Origin: an uncultured Leptolyngbya sp.
GTDB taxonomy: Bacteria > Cyanobacteriota > Cyanobacteriia > Phormidesmidales > Phormidesmidaceae
Assembly: GCA_937899365.1 (NCBI GenBank)
Contig: CALBPH010000324.1
Location: 1-10,803, forward strand
Length of the DNA: 10,803 bases
Direction of reading: 5' to 3'
The notes below the pieces were generated by a model. The model was not told the origin of the DNA. It made no database searches and saw nothing but the letters and a program-made list of their open reading frames with translations. Shown piece after piece: positions 5,106 through 10,803 of the stretch. The first letter of the stretch is position 1. Every line of letters starts with the position of its first letter. The translations under genes were made by a program, and so were the position numbers.

Positions 5106-6626
5106 TCAACCATCAGAGTGTAAAGATTCGAAACTTAATAGCATCTGGGGCTTTAATTTATCATTGAGCTCCGTCTTGAGCATTTTTTTACTCTCCTGGG
5201 GACCGCCTATGGGCATAATGCTTCGAGCCATCAGGACCCACTCCTTCAAGAGTTTGCGTTGAGGAGGTGCAATATGCAAATAGCGGAAGTTTATCAGCTG
5301 ATTGGGAGACTCCTTAGAAAAAAAGAGCACTCGATAAGCACCCTCCTCGCCCAAGTGCCAGATAAATTTTTGATTACCGACATTTTTGAGATCTAAATAG
5401 CTCGATAACCATCGCGCTCCTTGGGATTTGCTATAAAACGCTGTCACCCAAAGCACCATAGGATAAGGGTTACGAACACATAGAAAGTTATTTGAACTGG
5501 TATTACTAATACGTTGCTCAATTTCCAGAGACCCTAACATTGCCCAAAGGGTAGGCAACTGACGATTGCTCATGGTGAGCAATTTTGGAAAAGCAATCTC
5601 GGCAACGGGTGTATTTTGAGGCCAAACCTGTAGCCGACAAAAACGATCTTCTTCAGAGCCGCTGGGAGTCTCTTGCTTAGGAACAACGCGCAGTTCTTGA
5701 AGAGTACCTCTGATTTGCCGACCCAGATCAATTGAGCGGCTAAATCGATTTTCCAAGGGTGCCAGGTGGGCAAGAAGTTGGCTAACGCTGGCAGGGCGCT
5801 CGGAACGATCCTTTGCCAGACAGCCCATAATAGCGTCCTTGATCAGTCTAGGGATGGCGCCATAGGGCGATTGAGCATCCAATGGAATTGGCTCTTGGGA
5901 GCGGTGGGCTTTATACCAGCCACCAAATGTATTATTGCTAGGACGAAACGGTAAAGAGCCCGCCAGCATTTGATACATCATCACGCCCAAGCTATAGATG
6001 TCTGAGCGTTTATCAAGCTCCTGCCCCTCCATCTGCTCCGGAGACGCATAGGCCAATGTCCCCATAAAACTACTGGTTTGTTCGGTGTTGTCAAGTTGCA
6101 TCAGCTTGGCAATCCCAAAGTCCAGAATCTTGACTAGTTCACCAACACTGGCACTTTCAGTGACCAGGATATTGCTGGGTTTAATGTCTCGATGAATGAT
6201 GGGAATAACCTGGCCATTGAGAATAATGCCCTTATGGGCTGTTTCCAGCCCTAGACAAATTTGGCGAGTAAAGTCGAGAAATCGGGGGATGGGAAGGGGA
6301 GTAGGTTGCAGCACCTGACCTAAATTTTTTCCCTTCAGATACTCCATGACATAGAAGGGAATTTCGTCATCGGTCACGCCATAATCCGTAACCCTAACGA
6401 CGTGCATACTATTGTTGCCCAGCTGGGCACAGGTCATAGCCTCGCGCATAAATCGCTGGGTCATTTGCTCATTGAGCAGGGTTTGGGCCAAAAATTTAAC
6501 CGCGACTGGCACGCCCCCCAGCAGCATATCTTCGGCCAAATAGACTTTGCCCATGGAGCCTTGACCGATGGAATCCATGAGCTCGTAGCGATTGGCAAGT
6601 CTGCGACCGAAGTTACTGTCTGTCAT
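5106..6626 (-). CDS. Hanks-type Ser/Thr protein kinase with unassigned C-terminal domain (paralog 1)
   Basis: 506-residue soluble kinase; no membrane segment is visible. Kinase domain is about 14-290: Gly loop IGQGSMGKV (20-28), ATP-anchoring K44 in VAVKF, helix-C E62, catalytic HRDIKPSN (145-152, D146), DFG (169-171), T190 in GTLAYASPEQ with SPE (195-197) in place of APE, and R277 of the last subdomain. All key residues are present, so it should be active. The HRD loop carries an insert before it (ILNGQVIPI). Linker 291-325 is followed by a 171-residue domain (326-496) rich in Trp and aromatic residues, with QLPTLW (356-361), MVLWVTAFY (390-398), QGARWLSSYLDLKN (402-415), FFSKESPNQ (435-443) and QRKLLKEW (456-463). 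I know no named domain for it. The ATG is preceded directly by an in-frame TAA, so no longer start is possible; no Shine-Dalgarno sequence is apparent. It converges with the stress-protein gene and is 449 bases from its paralog. Confidence 0.93.
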   Translation of the reverse strand: MTDSNFGRRLANRYELMDSIGQGSMGKVYLAEDMLLGGVPVAVKFLAQTLLNEQMTQRFMREAMTCAQLGNNSMHVVRVTDYGVTDDEIPFYVMEYLKGKNLGQVLQPTPLPIPRFLDFTRQICLGLETAHKGIILNGQVIPIIHRDIKPSNILVTESASVGELVKILDFGIAKLMQLDNTEQTSSFMGTLAYASPEQMEGQELDKRSDIYSLGVMMYQMLAGSLPFRPSNNTFGGWYKAHRSQEPIPLDAQSPYGAIPRLIKDAIMGCLAKDRSERPASVSQLLAHLAPLENRFSRSIDLGRQIRGTLQELRVVPKQETPSGSEEDRFCRLQVWPQNTPVAEIAFPKLLTMSNRQLPTLWAMLGSLEIEQRISNTSSNNFLCVRNPYPMVLWVTAFYSKSQGARWLSSYLDLKNVGNQKFIWHLGEEGAYRVLFFSKESPNQLINFRYLHIAPPQRKLLKEWVLMARSIMPIGGPQESKKMLKTELNDKLKPQMLLSFESLHSDG

Positions 6627-6649
6627 TTAGCGCTGCAATTCTAAGCCAA
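6627..6649 (-). promoter_or_regulatory. Duplicated leader immediately upstream of kinase 1
   Basis: The 23 bases before the ATG match those at 8555-8577 before the second kinase at 20 of 23 positions, including the in-frame TAA touching the ATG. This is as conserved as the coding sequence beside it, although it is non-coding, and it lacks a Shine-Dalgarno sequence. It may hold a translation signal or an RNA control element, or it may simply mark the end of the duplicated unit. Confidence 0.5.
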
Positions 6650-6765
6650 TCATACCTAGCGTTGGCCCCACTATTAAGGACCTAACAGCATGCCATCATG
6701 CCTAGCTTGAGCGACCAGGAGTTGCCCATAAACCAGTACATTGTGGCGTAGTTGCTGCCGTATTT

Positions 6766-6785
6766 ATTAAACCCGATTAAACCCG
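6766..6785. repeat. Tandem 10-mer repeat upstream of kinase 1
   Basis: ATTAAACCCG occurs twice with no gap (6766-6775, 6776-6785); ATTAACCCG recurs at 6933-6941 and TTAAAATACCCG at 7008-7019. The spacing of the first pair is one DNA turn, as in operator arrays. It lies about 140 bases upstream of the kinase 1 start. Confidence 0.45.
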
Positions 6786-6983
6786 CATTATGAGCCCATA
6801 TCTAAGTTGACTCTGTGGGATAAGCCACCAGTCTTAAAGATCCGTAACAAACCTCAAATCGGGACAGGCTAACGTCACCGGATTCTAACTTCACCCGGGC
6901 CGAGGCTGACTGGCCCCTCATTATTATCAGTAATTAACCCGAGGAAATGACGGTCAACCTGGAAAATAATCAGGAGATGATAT

Positions 6984-7036
6984 CGGGTATGAAAAATTGA
7001 ACCCCTATTAAAATACCCGTTTTATCTGGGATAAAA
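6984..7036 (-). terminator. Stem-loops downstream of kinase 2
   Basis: TTTTATC/GATAAAA (7020-7026, 7030-7036, loop TGG) is a perfect hairpin 40 bases after the kinase 2 stop. Next to it CGGGTAT (6984-6990) pairs with ATACCCG (7013-7019) around an A/T-rich loop. Read on the minus strand, no clean T-run follows the first stem, so this is a possible rather than a clear terminator. Confidence 0.35.
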
Positions 7037-7075
7037 TCATCGATAGATAGTGGTCTCAGAGAGATCGCCTAACCT

Positions 7076-8554
7076 TCACCACAGCATTCGAGGCTTTAAC
7101 CGCTCGTTCAGCTCCTTTCTCAGGATAGTTTTGCTGTCCTGGGAGATCCCTACTGACATGGCTGTGCGGGCTCTGAGTGTCCATTCTTTGAGGAGTTTTC
7201 GCTGGGGAGCTGCGATATGCAAAGAACGTACATTCACAACCTGATTAGGAGACTCTTTAGAAAAAAATAAGACCTGATAGTTGCTGTTTTCGCCCAGATG
7301 CCAAATGATTTTTTGATGGTGTTTGTTTTTCAGATCCAGATAGCTCGAGAGCCAGCGCGCCCCTTGGGTCTTGCCGTAAAAGGCGGTCACCCAAAGCACC
7401 ATCGGATGAGGACTAAAGGTACATAAAAAATTGTTATACCCTGTGTTGCTAGCACGTTGTTCAATTTCTTGGGTAGGTAGCATCACCCAGAGCGTTGGTA
7501 GCTGCCGCTTGTTCATCGTCAGCAGTTGTGGAAAAACAATCTGATCGATAGGTTTATCCTTTGGCCATGCATGCTGACGATAAAACCAATCTTCGTCAGA
7601 TTGGACAGATTGGGCCAACGCCTTAGGGGAATCTACAACGGGACGTGAGGGAGTCTTAGGACTTGAAGGGGTCTTAATAGCCCCCTCAAGATAGGCAAGG
7701 AGTTGTCTAACATTGCTAGGGCGTTGGGATGGTTTTTTGGCTAGACAGCCCATTACGGCATCTTTTAGATGCTTCGGCAATTCTCCATAGGGGGACAAAC
7801 CATCCAATGGTTTAGGCTCTTGGGAGCGGTGGATTTTATACCATCCCCCAAATGAGTCAATATTATCGGGACGAAATGGCAGAGAGCCGCTCAGCATTTG
7901 GTACATCACGATGCCGAGACTGTAGATATCGGACCGATTATCGAGATCCTGTCCCTCCATCTGCTCTGGCGAGGCATAGGCTAACGTGCCTAAAAATGTG
8001 CTGGTTTGCTCGTTATTGCCAGCCTGCATTAGTTTGGCAATCCCAAAGTCTAGAAGCTTGACCAGCTCACCAACACTGGCGCTTTGGGTGACCAAAATGT
8101 TGCTGGGTTTAATATCTCGATGAATGATGGGAATGACTTGATCATCGAGAATAATACCCTTGTGCGCTGTTTCTAACCCCAGACAAATTTGGCGAGTGAA
8201 ATCGAGAAATCGTTTGACTGGCAAGGGATACGGATTCAGCACCTGGCTCAGATTTTTTCCCTTCAGATACTCCATAACATAGAAGGGTATTTCGTCATCG
8301 GTCACACCACAGTCGGTCACTCTGACGACATGAATGCTGTTATTACCCAGCTGGGCACAGGTCATGGCCTCATGCTTAAATCGCTGGGCCATCTGCTCAT
8401 TGAGTAGGGTGTGGGCTAAAAATTTGACAGCGACTGGCACCCCCCCAAGCAGCGTATCTTTGGCCAAATAAACTTTGCCCATGGAGCCTTGCCCGATGGA
8501 GTCCAAGAGCTCATAGCGATTGGCAAGTCTACGACCGAAATTATTGTCTGTCAT
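7076..8554 (-). CDS. Hanks-type Ser/Thr protein kinase with unassigned C-terminal domain (paralog 2)
   Basis: 492-residue soluble kinase, tandem paralog of the 506-residue kinase downstream. Kinase domain about 14-291: IGQGSMGKV (20-28), K44, E62, HRDIKPSN (145-152), DFG (169-171), GTLAYASPEQ (189-198), final-subdomain R278. It differs from paralog 1 at 30 of the first 230 positions by hand alignment and has a one-residue insertion near 232. The linker (292-320) is quite unlike that of paralog 1: it is rich in Ser, Thr and Pro with repeated TPS/SP units (about 295-310), possible phosphorylation sites. The C-terminal domain (321-491) aligns without gaps to 326-496 of paralog 1 and keeps QLPTLW, MVLWVTAFY, QGARWLSSYLDLKN, FFSKESPNQ and QRKLLKEW. 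An in-frame TAA touches the ATG, fixing the earliest start; no Shine-Dalgarno sequence is seen. The 236-base gap from the upstream gene suggests its own promoter. The kinase call is certain; target and signal are unknown. Confidence 0.93.
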   Translation of the reverse strand: MTDNNFGRRLANRYELLDSIGQGSMGKVYLAKDTLLGGVPVAVKFLAHTLLNEQMAQRFKHEAMTCAQLGNNSIHVVRVTDCGVTDDEIPFYVMEYLKGKNLSQVLNPYPLPVKRFLDFTRQICLGLETAHKGIILDDQVIPIIHRDIKPSNILVTQSASVGELVKLLDFGIAKLMQAGNNEQTSTFLGTLAYASPEQMEGQDLDNRSDIYSLGIVMYQMLSGSLPFRPDNIDSFGGWYKIHRSQEPKPLDGLSPYGELPKHLKDAVMGCLAKKPSQRPSNVRQLLAYLEGAIKTPSSPKTPSRPVVDSPKALAQSVQSDEDWFYRQHAWPKDKPIDQIVFPQLLTMNKRQLPTLWVMLPTQEIEQRASNTGYNNFLCTFSPHPMVLWVTAFYGKTQGARWLSSYLDLKNKHHQKIIWHLGENSNYQVLFFSKESPNQVVNVRSLHIAAPQRKLLKEWTLRARTAMSVGISQDSKTILRKELNERLKPRMLW

Positions 8555-8577
8555 TTAACGCTGCGGTTCTAAGCCAA
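8555..8577 (-). promoter_or_regulatory. Duplicated leader immediately upstream of kinase 2
   Basis: This is the partner of 6627-6649, with 20 of 23 bases the same. The similarity fades just beyond GGCTT when read on the minus strand, so the duplicated unit seems to end near 8577. Confidence 0.5.
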
Positions 8578-8582
8578 CAACA

Positions 8583-8600
8583 CAGCCACTGCAATGGCTG
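8583..8600 (-). other. Leader stem-loop upstream of kinase 2
   Basis: CAGCCA (8583-8588) pairs with TGGCTG (8595-8600) around a 6-base loop, 29 bases before the kinase 2 ATG. If transcribed it would form a hairpin in the 5' leader. Kinase 1 has only a weaker five-pair stem (GCCAA/TTGGC) in the same area. Confidence 0.35.
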
Positions 8601-8646
8601 AAAGGTTTATGGTAAAGGTCACAAACCTCTCTAATAGGCGTCAATC

Positions 8647-8660
8647 TTCCATTGATGGAA
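8647..8660. other. Small palindrome TTCCAT-TG-ATGGAA
   Basis: A perfect six-pair dyad lies about 90 bases upstream of kinase 2 and is followed on the plus strand by an A-run. It is a possible operator, or chance. Confidence 0.25.
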
Positions 8661-8760
8661 AAAAGCAGCAGTGCTCTATTGACTGGGACGTCAAAAACAT
8701 CATGGAAGGGAGGGACCAATTATCTATACATCCCCATGGACAATTTCCCAGGGTGAAATA

Positions 8761-8773
8761 ACAAGTAACTTGT
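8761..8773. promoter_or_regulatory. Palindrome ACAAGT-A-ACTTGT
   Basis: Six-base arms around a single A, framed by the direct repeat TGAAAT (8754-8759 and 8773-8778). It sits 18 bases beyond the stop of the hypothetical gene and about 210 bases before kinase 2. Its compact odd-centred form suits a dimeric regulator site; it could also be a short hairpin ending the upstream gene. Confidence 0.35.
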
Positions 8774-8790
8774 GAAATGGTTTATGGCCC

Positions 8791-9237
8791 CTAACCCTGA
8801 TGGCGCTCAACAATGGCTTCCATAGTGCTGGTTAGATGATGGCCGGCCATAATGCCACCAGAGAAATGGTATTGCTTGGGACTCAGGCGATAGAGCGTTT
8901 CAAATCCGGTACGCATGTGTCTATCTTTGAGCGCCCAGTATTGTTGAACAATTGAACTCGGTGCAATCCAGCCTTCGCCCTCTACTCGACCAAGGACACT
9001 ATGTTGCAAGACAAAGGTATATTGACGATTGCTGCCGGTAATACGGCCTTTGTACTGTAGGGAAATATCGTCGAGTTCTCCGTTGGGGAAAACAAGCTTA
9101 GTAACCATGGTGAACCAGTCATTACTATTCCAGGCAACGAGGATTTTGCCTTTGACGGTCATGGGAAGTAAATCCTTAGTTAACCAGTTACCTTGAAGGG
9201 TCCAGCGTCCTGGTTCGAGCAGAAAACTGTGGCTCAC
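8791..9237 (-). CDS. Conserved cyanobacterial hypothetical protein, beta-rich
   Basis: 148-residue protein with no signal peptide or membrane segment. It starts at GTG (complement of 9235-9237), four bases after AGGAGA (complement of 9242-9247), a strong ribosome site. The sequence reads as a series of short beta strands with Gly and aromatic residues: GRWTLQGNWL (10-19), AWNSNDWFTMVTKLVF (35-50), RQYTFVLQHS (71-80), GRVEGEGWIAP (83-93), TGFETLYRL (110-118) and SGGIMAGHHLTSTMEA (126-141). The pattern resembles a small beta-barrel such as the calycin/lipocalin-like folds, but this is a guess from strand pattern. I recall similar unnamed cyanobacterial proteins and know no function. It stands alone between gaps of 192 and 236 bases. 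Confidence 0.8.
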   Translation of the reverse strand: MSHSFLLEPGRWTLQGNWLTKDLLPMTVKGKILVAWNSNDWFTMVTKLVFPNGELDDISLQYKGRITGSNRQYTFVLQHSVLGRVEGEGWIAPSSIVQQYWALKDRHMRTGFETLYRLSPKQYHFSGGIMAGHHLTSTMEAIVERHQG

Positions 9238-9272
9238 GTGTTCTCCTAATTGGTTTTATGACGATTTGTATA

Positions 9273-9324
9273 GTTCAATTTCAACGGTATTTAGCTAGAA
9301 ATTTGAGGCGCTAACTAATTGAAC
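9273..9324. repeat. 8-bp inverted repeat upstream of the hypothetical gene
   Basis: GTTCAATT (9273-9280) is the reverse complement of AATTGAAC (9317-9324), 36 bases apart. It lies in the promoter region of the leftward gene starting at 9237, and could be a paired binding site or a leader hairpin. Confidence 0.35.
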
Positions 9325-9429
9325 CTACCAGGACTTACAGATGACCTAAACCTTAAAATGGTTGCCCTCCCAGAATAGATTAAGACCCATGACATTGCTA
9401 CCGTTACGACGCCCTAAAGCTTGTATCGT

Positions 9430-10581
9430 TTACAGACGTTTTATGGCCGTAGCGTCGCTAACGCTGTGGATGTGTCCAAGCAGACAGGGCTGGCTGGCTC
9501 CGGTAACTGCCATCAAATTGCCAGGATGCTGATGCCAACGCCAGTAGCCAAGAATGGCAAAGGCAATTGCCTCCTTAAAGCTGCTGTCAAGACCCACGTC
9601 ATCGGTGGTAACGATTGGAGTGTTGGGTAGCTTGGTTTGCAATTGCGATCGCAAATATCGATTACAGCTCCCCCCGCCACACAACAAAACCTCATCGGGC
9701 AACCGGGGTAGCTGACGGTAGCTATCAACAATCGTCTCCGCGGTAAACGCCGTCAGCGTGGCGAGAAAGTCTGCTTGACTGAGGTCAAGCGCTTGGGCCT
9801 CCTGCCAACATCGCTGACCATAGTCAGCACCAAATAGTTCCCGCCCGGTAGATTTAGGGGGAGGTTGCTTAAAAAATGGCTGGGTTAGCCACCGATCAAT
9901 CAACGCCTGACAGGGGGTTCCTTGAGCCGCCCAGTCACCGTTGTGGTCATAGGTGAGTTCCCCCAGACTAAATAGGCAAACGGCCCAGTCAATCAGGGCA
10001 TTGCCAGGTCCTGTGTCCCAACCAACAATGTCAGGGGGCGGCGTGCCCGTCCGGTCCCAAGGGGGCAAATAGGTGAGATTGCCAATACCGCCAATATTTT
10101 GTACACAGCGATGGCGTTGGGGATGACTCAGAAGACTGGCATCGACCGGGGGAACCAGGGGCGCGCCCTGCCCATTAGCCGCAATATCAGCATCACGAAA
10201 GTTACTAACGGTAGGCGTTTGAGTCAGCTTCGCAATTAGCGCCCCGCGCCCTAGCTGCCAGCTGTAGCCTAACTGGCCCGCCACAGGAGGGCGATGAAAA
10301 ATTGTCTGGCCATGGGAGGCAATTAGATCTGCCGCTTCTAACTGATTGGCGGCCCGGGCAAATGCGATCGCAATCCCATCATCCATGTCCGCAATGTTGG
10401 CCATGGTTAAAGGTGTACCACCACACACGGCCAGGATGCGCTCTCGCAGCTCCATCGGATACTCAGCCGTGTGCGTCGCCAATAGCTCAAAGTGAACGTC
10501 ATAGCCCGTACCCGTCACTTCAACTAAGGCCGCATCAATGCCATCAACGGACGTACCACTCATCAGGCCAATGACTTTCAT
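9430..10581 (-). CDS. anmK: Anhydro-N-acetylmuramic acid kinase
   Basis: 383-residue cytosolic enzyme of cell-wall recycling. AnmK hydrolyses the 1,6-anhydro ring of anhydro-N-acetylmuramic acid and phosphorylates it with ATP to give MurNAc-6-phosphate. Family signatures are all present: phosphate-binding start MKVIGLMSGTSVDGIDAAL (1-19), SHGQTIFHRP (89-98), VSNFRDADIAANGQGAPLVP (125-144), QNIGGIGNLT (161-170), GWDTGPGNALID (187-198) with D189 in the position of the catalytic base, and the late nucleotide-site motif LLCGGGSCNRYL (299-310). The length is close to that of E. coli AnmK. An in-frame TAA nine bases before the ATG excludes a longer protein; only a weak ribosome site is present, but a 12-codon ORF ends across the start by an ATGA overlap. 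The last dozen codons (HSVSDATAIKRL) fall on a repeat-like sequence around 9447-9465. Nothing suggests it is inactive. Confidence 0.95.
   Translation of the reverse strand: MKVIGLMSGTSVDGIDAALVEVTGTGYDVHFELLATHTAEYPMELRERILAVCGGTPLTMANIADMDDGIAIAFARAANQLEAADLIASHGQTIFHRPPVAGQLGYSWQLGRGALIAKLTQTPTVSNFRDADIAANGQGAPLVPPVDASLLSHPQRHRCVQNIGGIGNLTYLPPWDRTGTPPPDIVGWDTGPGNALIDWAVCLFSLGELTYDHNGDWAAQGTPCQALIDRWLTQPFFKQPPPKSTGRELFGADYGQRCWQEAQALDLSQADFLATLTAFTAETIVDSYRQLPRLPDEVLLCGGGSCNRYLRSQLQTKLPNTPIVTTDDVGLDSSFKEAIAFAILGYWRWHQHPGNLMAVTGASQPCLLGHIHSVSDATAIKRL
9447..9465. repeat. Near-palindrome CGTAGCG-T-CGCTAACG at the anmK 3' end
   Basis: AGCGTCGCTA (9451-9460) is the reverse complement of 5070-5079, and the surroundings form an imperfect dyad. 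It encodes part of the AnmK C-terminal tail beyond the conserved domain. Confidence 0.3.
9645..9652. repeat. HIP1 octamer
   Basis: GCGATCGC inside anmK. Confidence 0.9.
10364..10371. repeat. HIP1 octamer
   Basis: GCGATCGC inside anmK, the second copy in this gene. Confidence 0.9.
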
Positions 10582-10616
10582 ATCGTCTTACCCGTCCAAG
10601 CCATGCTCCAAGCCAT
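10578..10616 (-). CDS. Possible 12-codon leader ORF overlapping the anmK start
   Basis: From an ATG (complement of 10614-10616) the frame reads MAWSMAWTGKTI and stops at a TGA that shares bases with the anmK ATG (ATGA overlap), the classic geometry of translational coupling. The peptide arises from a 12-bp tandem duplication and carries two Trp codons. No clear Shine-Dalgarno sequence precedes it, and if the TATATT at 10619-10624 (complement) is the anmK -10 box the transcript would begin within this ORF. It may well be chance. Confidence 0.25.
   Translation of the reverse strand: MAWSMAWTGKTI
10595..10616. repeat. Tandem 12-bp repeat before anmK
   Basis: TCCAAGCCAT occurs at 10595-10604 and 10607-10616, a 12-bp period, ending 14 bases upstream of the anmK start. 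It encodes the duplicated MAWS/MAWT of the leader ORF. Confidence 0.6.
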
Positions 10617-10662
10617 TGAATATACGCTGTGGCAATAGATAAATATCCAAACCTTACGCCAC

Positions 10663-10803
10663 CTACATTGGCAACTTATCAATCCCTTTGTTAGCCCCCA
10701 CCACCACCATCAAAGAACCTGCCCTCAGCCGAGTGACAGGGCTAGGATTAATCTCAAACTTATCCATGGCATTTTCCCTACTAATGGCCATCAACGTCAG
10801 GCC
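10663..10803 (-). CDS. TrkA-C (RCK_C) domain protein, C-terminal 46 residues only
   Basis: An open frame enters from the right edge on the minus strand and stops at TAG (complement of 10663-10665). The 46 residues read LMAISRENAMDKFEINPS, then a stretch with RAGSLMVVVGANKGIDKL. This is the end of a TrkA-C/RCK_C domain: the I-x-R-x-x pattern, the NPSP turn and the final 'GD-LIVVG' strand (here AGSLMVVVG, with Ser for the usual Asp) are typical. Such domains bind small ligands and close the cytoplasmic gating ring of K+ channels or Trk/Ktr-type uptake regulators, or occur in other cation or anion transporters. The transporter part lies outside the window, so the exact type cannot be told. It would be transcribed towards anmK across an 81-base gap, so cotranscription is possible. 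Confidence 0.72.
   Translation of the reverse strand, partial: GLTLMAISRENAMDKFEINPSPVTRLRAGSLMVVVGANKGIDKLPM

Larger units (their letters stand above)
6650..7075. other. Non-coding spacer between the two kinase genes
   Basis: I see no convincing gene on either strand of this stretch. It should contain the promoter of kinase 1 (read leftward) and the terminator of kinase 2. It holds a tandem 10-mer at 6766-6785 with a related copy at 6933-6941, and inverted repeats at 6984-7036. No confident promoter pair was found; TTGACC (complement of 6951-6956) is a possible -35 with no matching -10. Confidence 0.5.

Noticed and set aside
5106..6626. Kinase 1 as an inactive pseudokinase because SPE replaces APE
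   Set aside because: K44, E62, D146, DFG and the final Arg are all present, and Ser-Pro-Glu is common in bacterial Hanks kinases.
6650..7075. Possible missing gene or RNA gene between the kinases
   Set aside because: Stops are frequent in all frames read, no cloverleaf or known RNA motif was seen, and no kinase remnant is recognisable.
9273..9324. Same mobile element as the 138-193 inverted repeat because both have a 36-base loop
   Set aside because: Arms and loops share no sequence; the equal spacing is probably coincidence.
9421..9630. 69-residue plus-strand ORF opposite the anmK end
   Set aside because: Fully antisense to the conserved AnmK C-terminal domain and lacks a ribosome site.

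Overview
This window is cyanobacterial chromosome of fairly balanced base composition. The evidence is four HIP1 octamers (GCGATCGC) at 3947, 4907, 9645 and 10364, plus a set of cyanobacterial gene families: an ABC1 kinase next to a PphA-type PP2C, a tandem-domain universal stress protein of the MFK-ALVCTDFDD type, and a DUF6825-like small protein. I cannot name a genus. I see no tRNA, rRNA, CRISPR array, transposase or phage gene.

Left part, plus strand (1-5029). The first 280 bases hold a doubtful 51-residue minus-strand ORF built partly on a dispersed palindromic repeat, and a striking 10+10 bp inverted repeat. Then come a secreted or membrane-anchored acidic protein (281-976), a small DUF6825-like protein with its own TATAAT box (1097-1402), and a close-packed probable operon: ABC1/UbiB-type atypical kinase (1541-3367), PP2C phosphatase pphA (3379-4125) and a two-domain universal stress protein (4157-5029), with gaps of 11 and 31 bases. 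As I recall, an ABC1 kinase next to pphA is also the arrangement in Synechocystis (sll1770-sll1771). PphA there is the phosphatase of the nitrogen/carbon signal protein PII.

Middle, minus strand (5106-8554). Two tandem paralogous Hanks-type Ser/Thr kinases lie 449 bases apart and converge on the operon above. Their kinase domains are nearly the same (30 differences in the first 230 residues by hand count). Their linkers are unrelated, and their C-terminal 171-residue domains align without a gap but match no domain I can name. A 23-bp leader just upstream of both starts is also duplicated. These kinases with their unassigned output or sensor domain are the most novel part of the window.

Right part, minus strand (8791-10803). 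A conserved hypothetical 148-residue protein is followed by anmK (anhydro-N-acetylmuramic acid kinase, murein recycling), preceded by a possible 12-codon leader ORF whose stop overlaps the anmK start. At the edge lies the last 46 residues of a TrkA-C (RCK_C) domain protein, probably a potassium channel or transporter regulator.

Taken together, about 6 kb carries three kinases, one phosphatase and one stress protein, so the locus looks like a protein-phosphorylation neighbourhood. That the two halves act in one pathway is inference; they converge and do not share a transcript.
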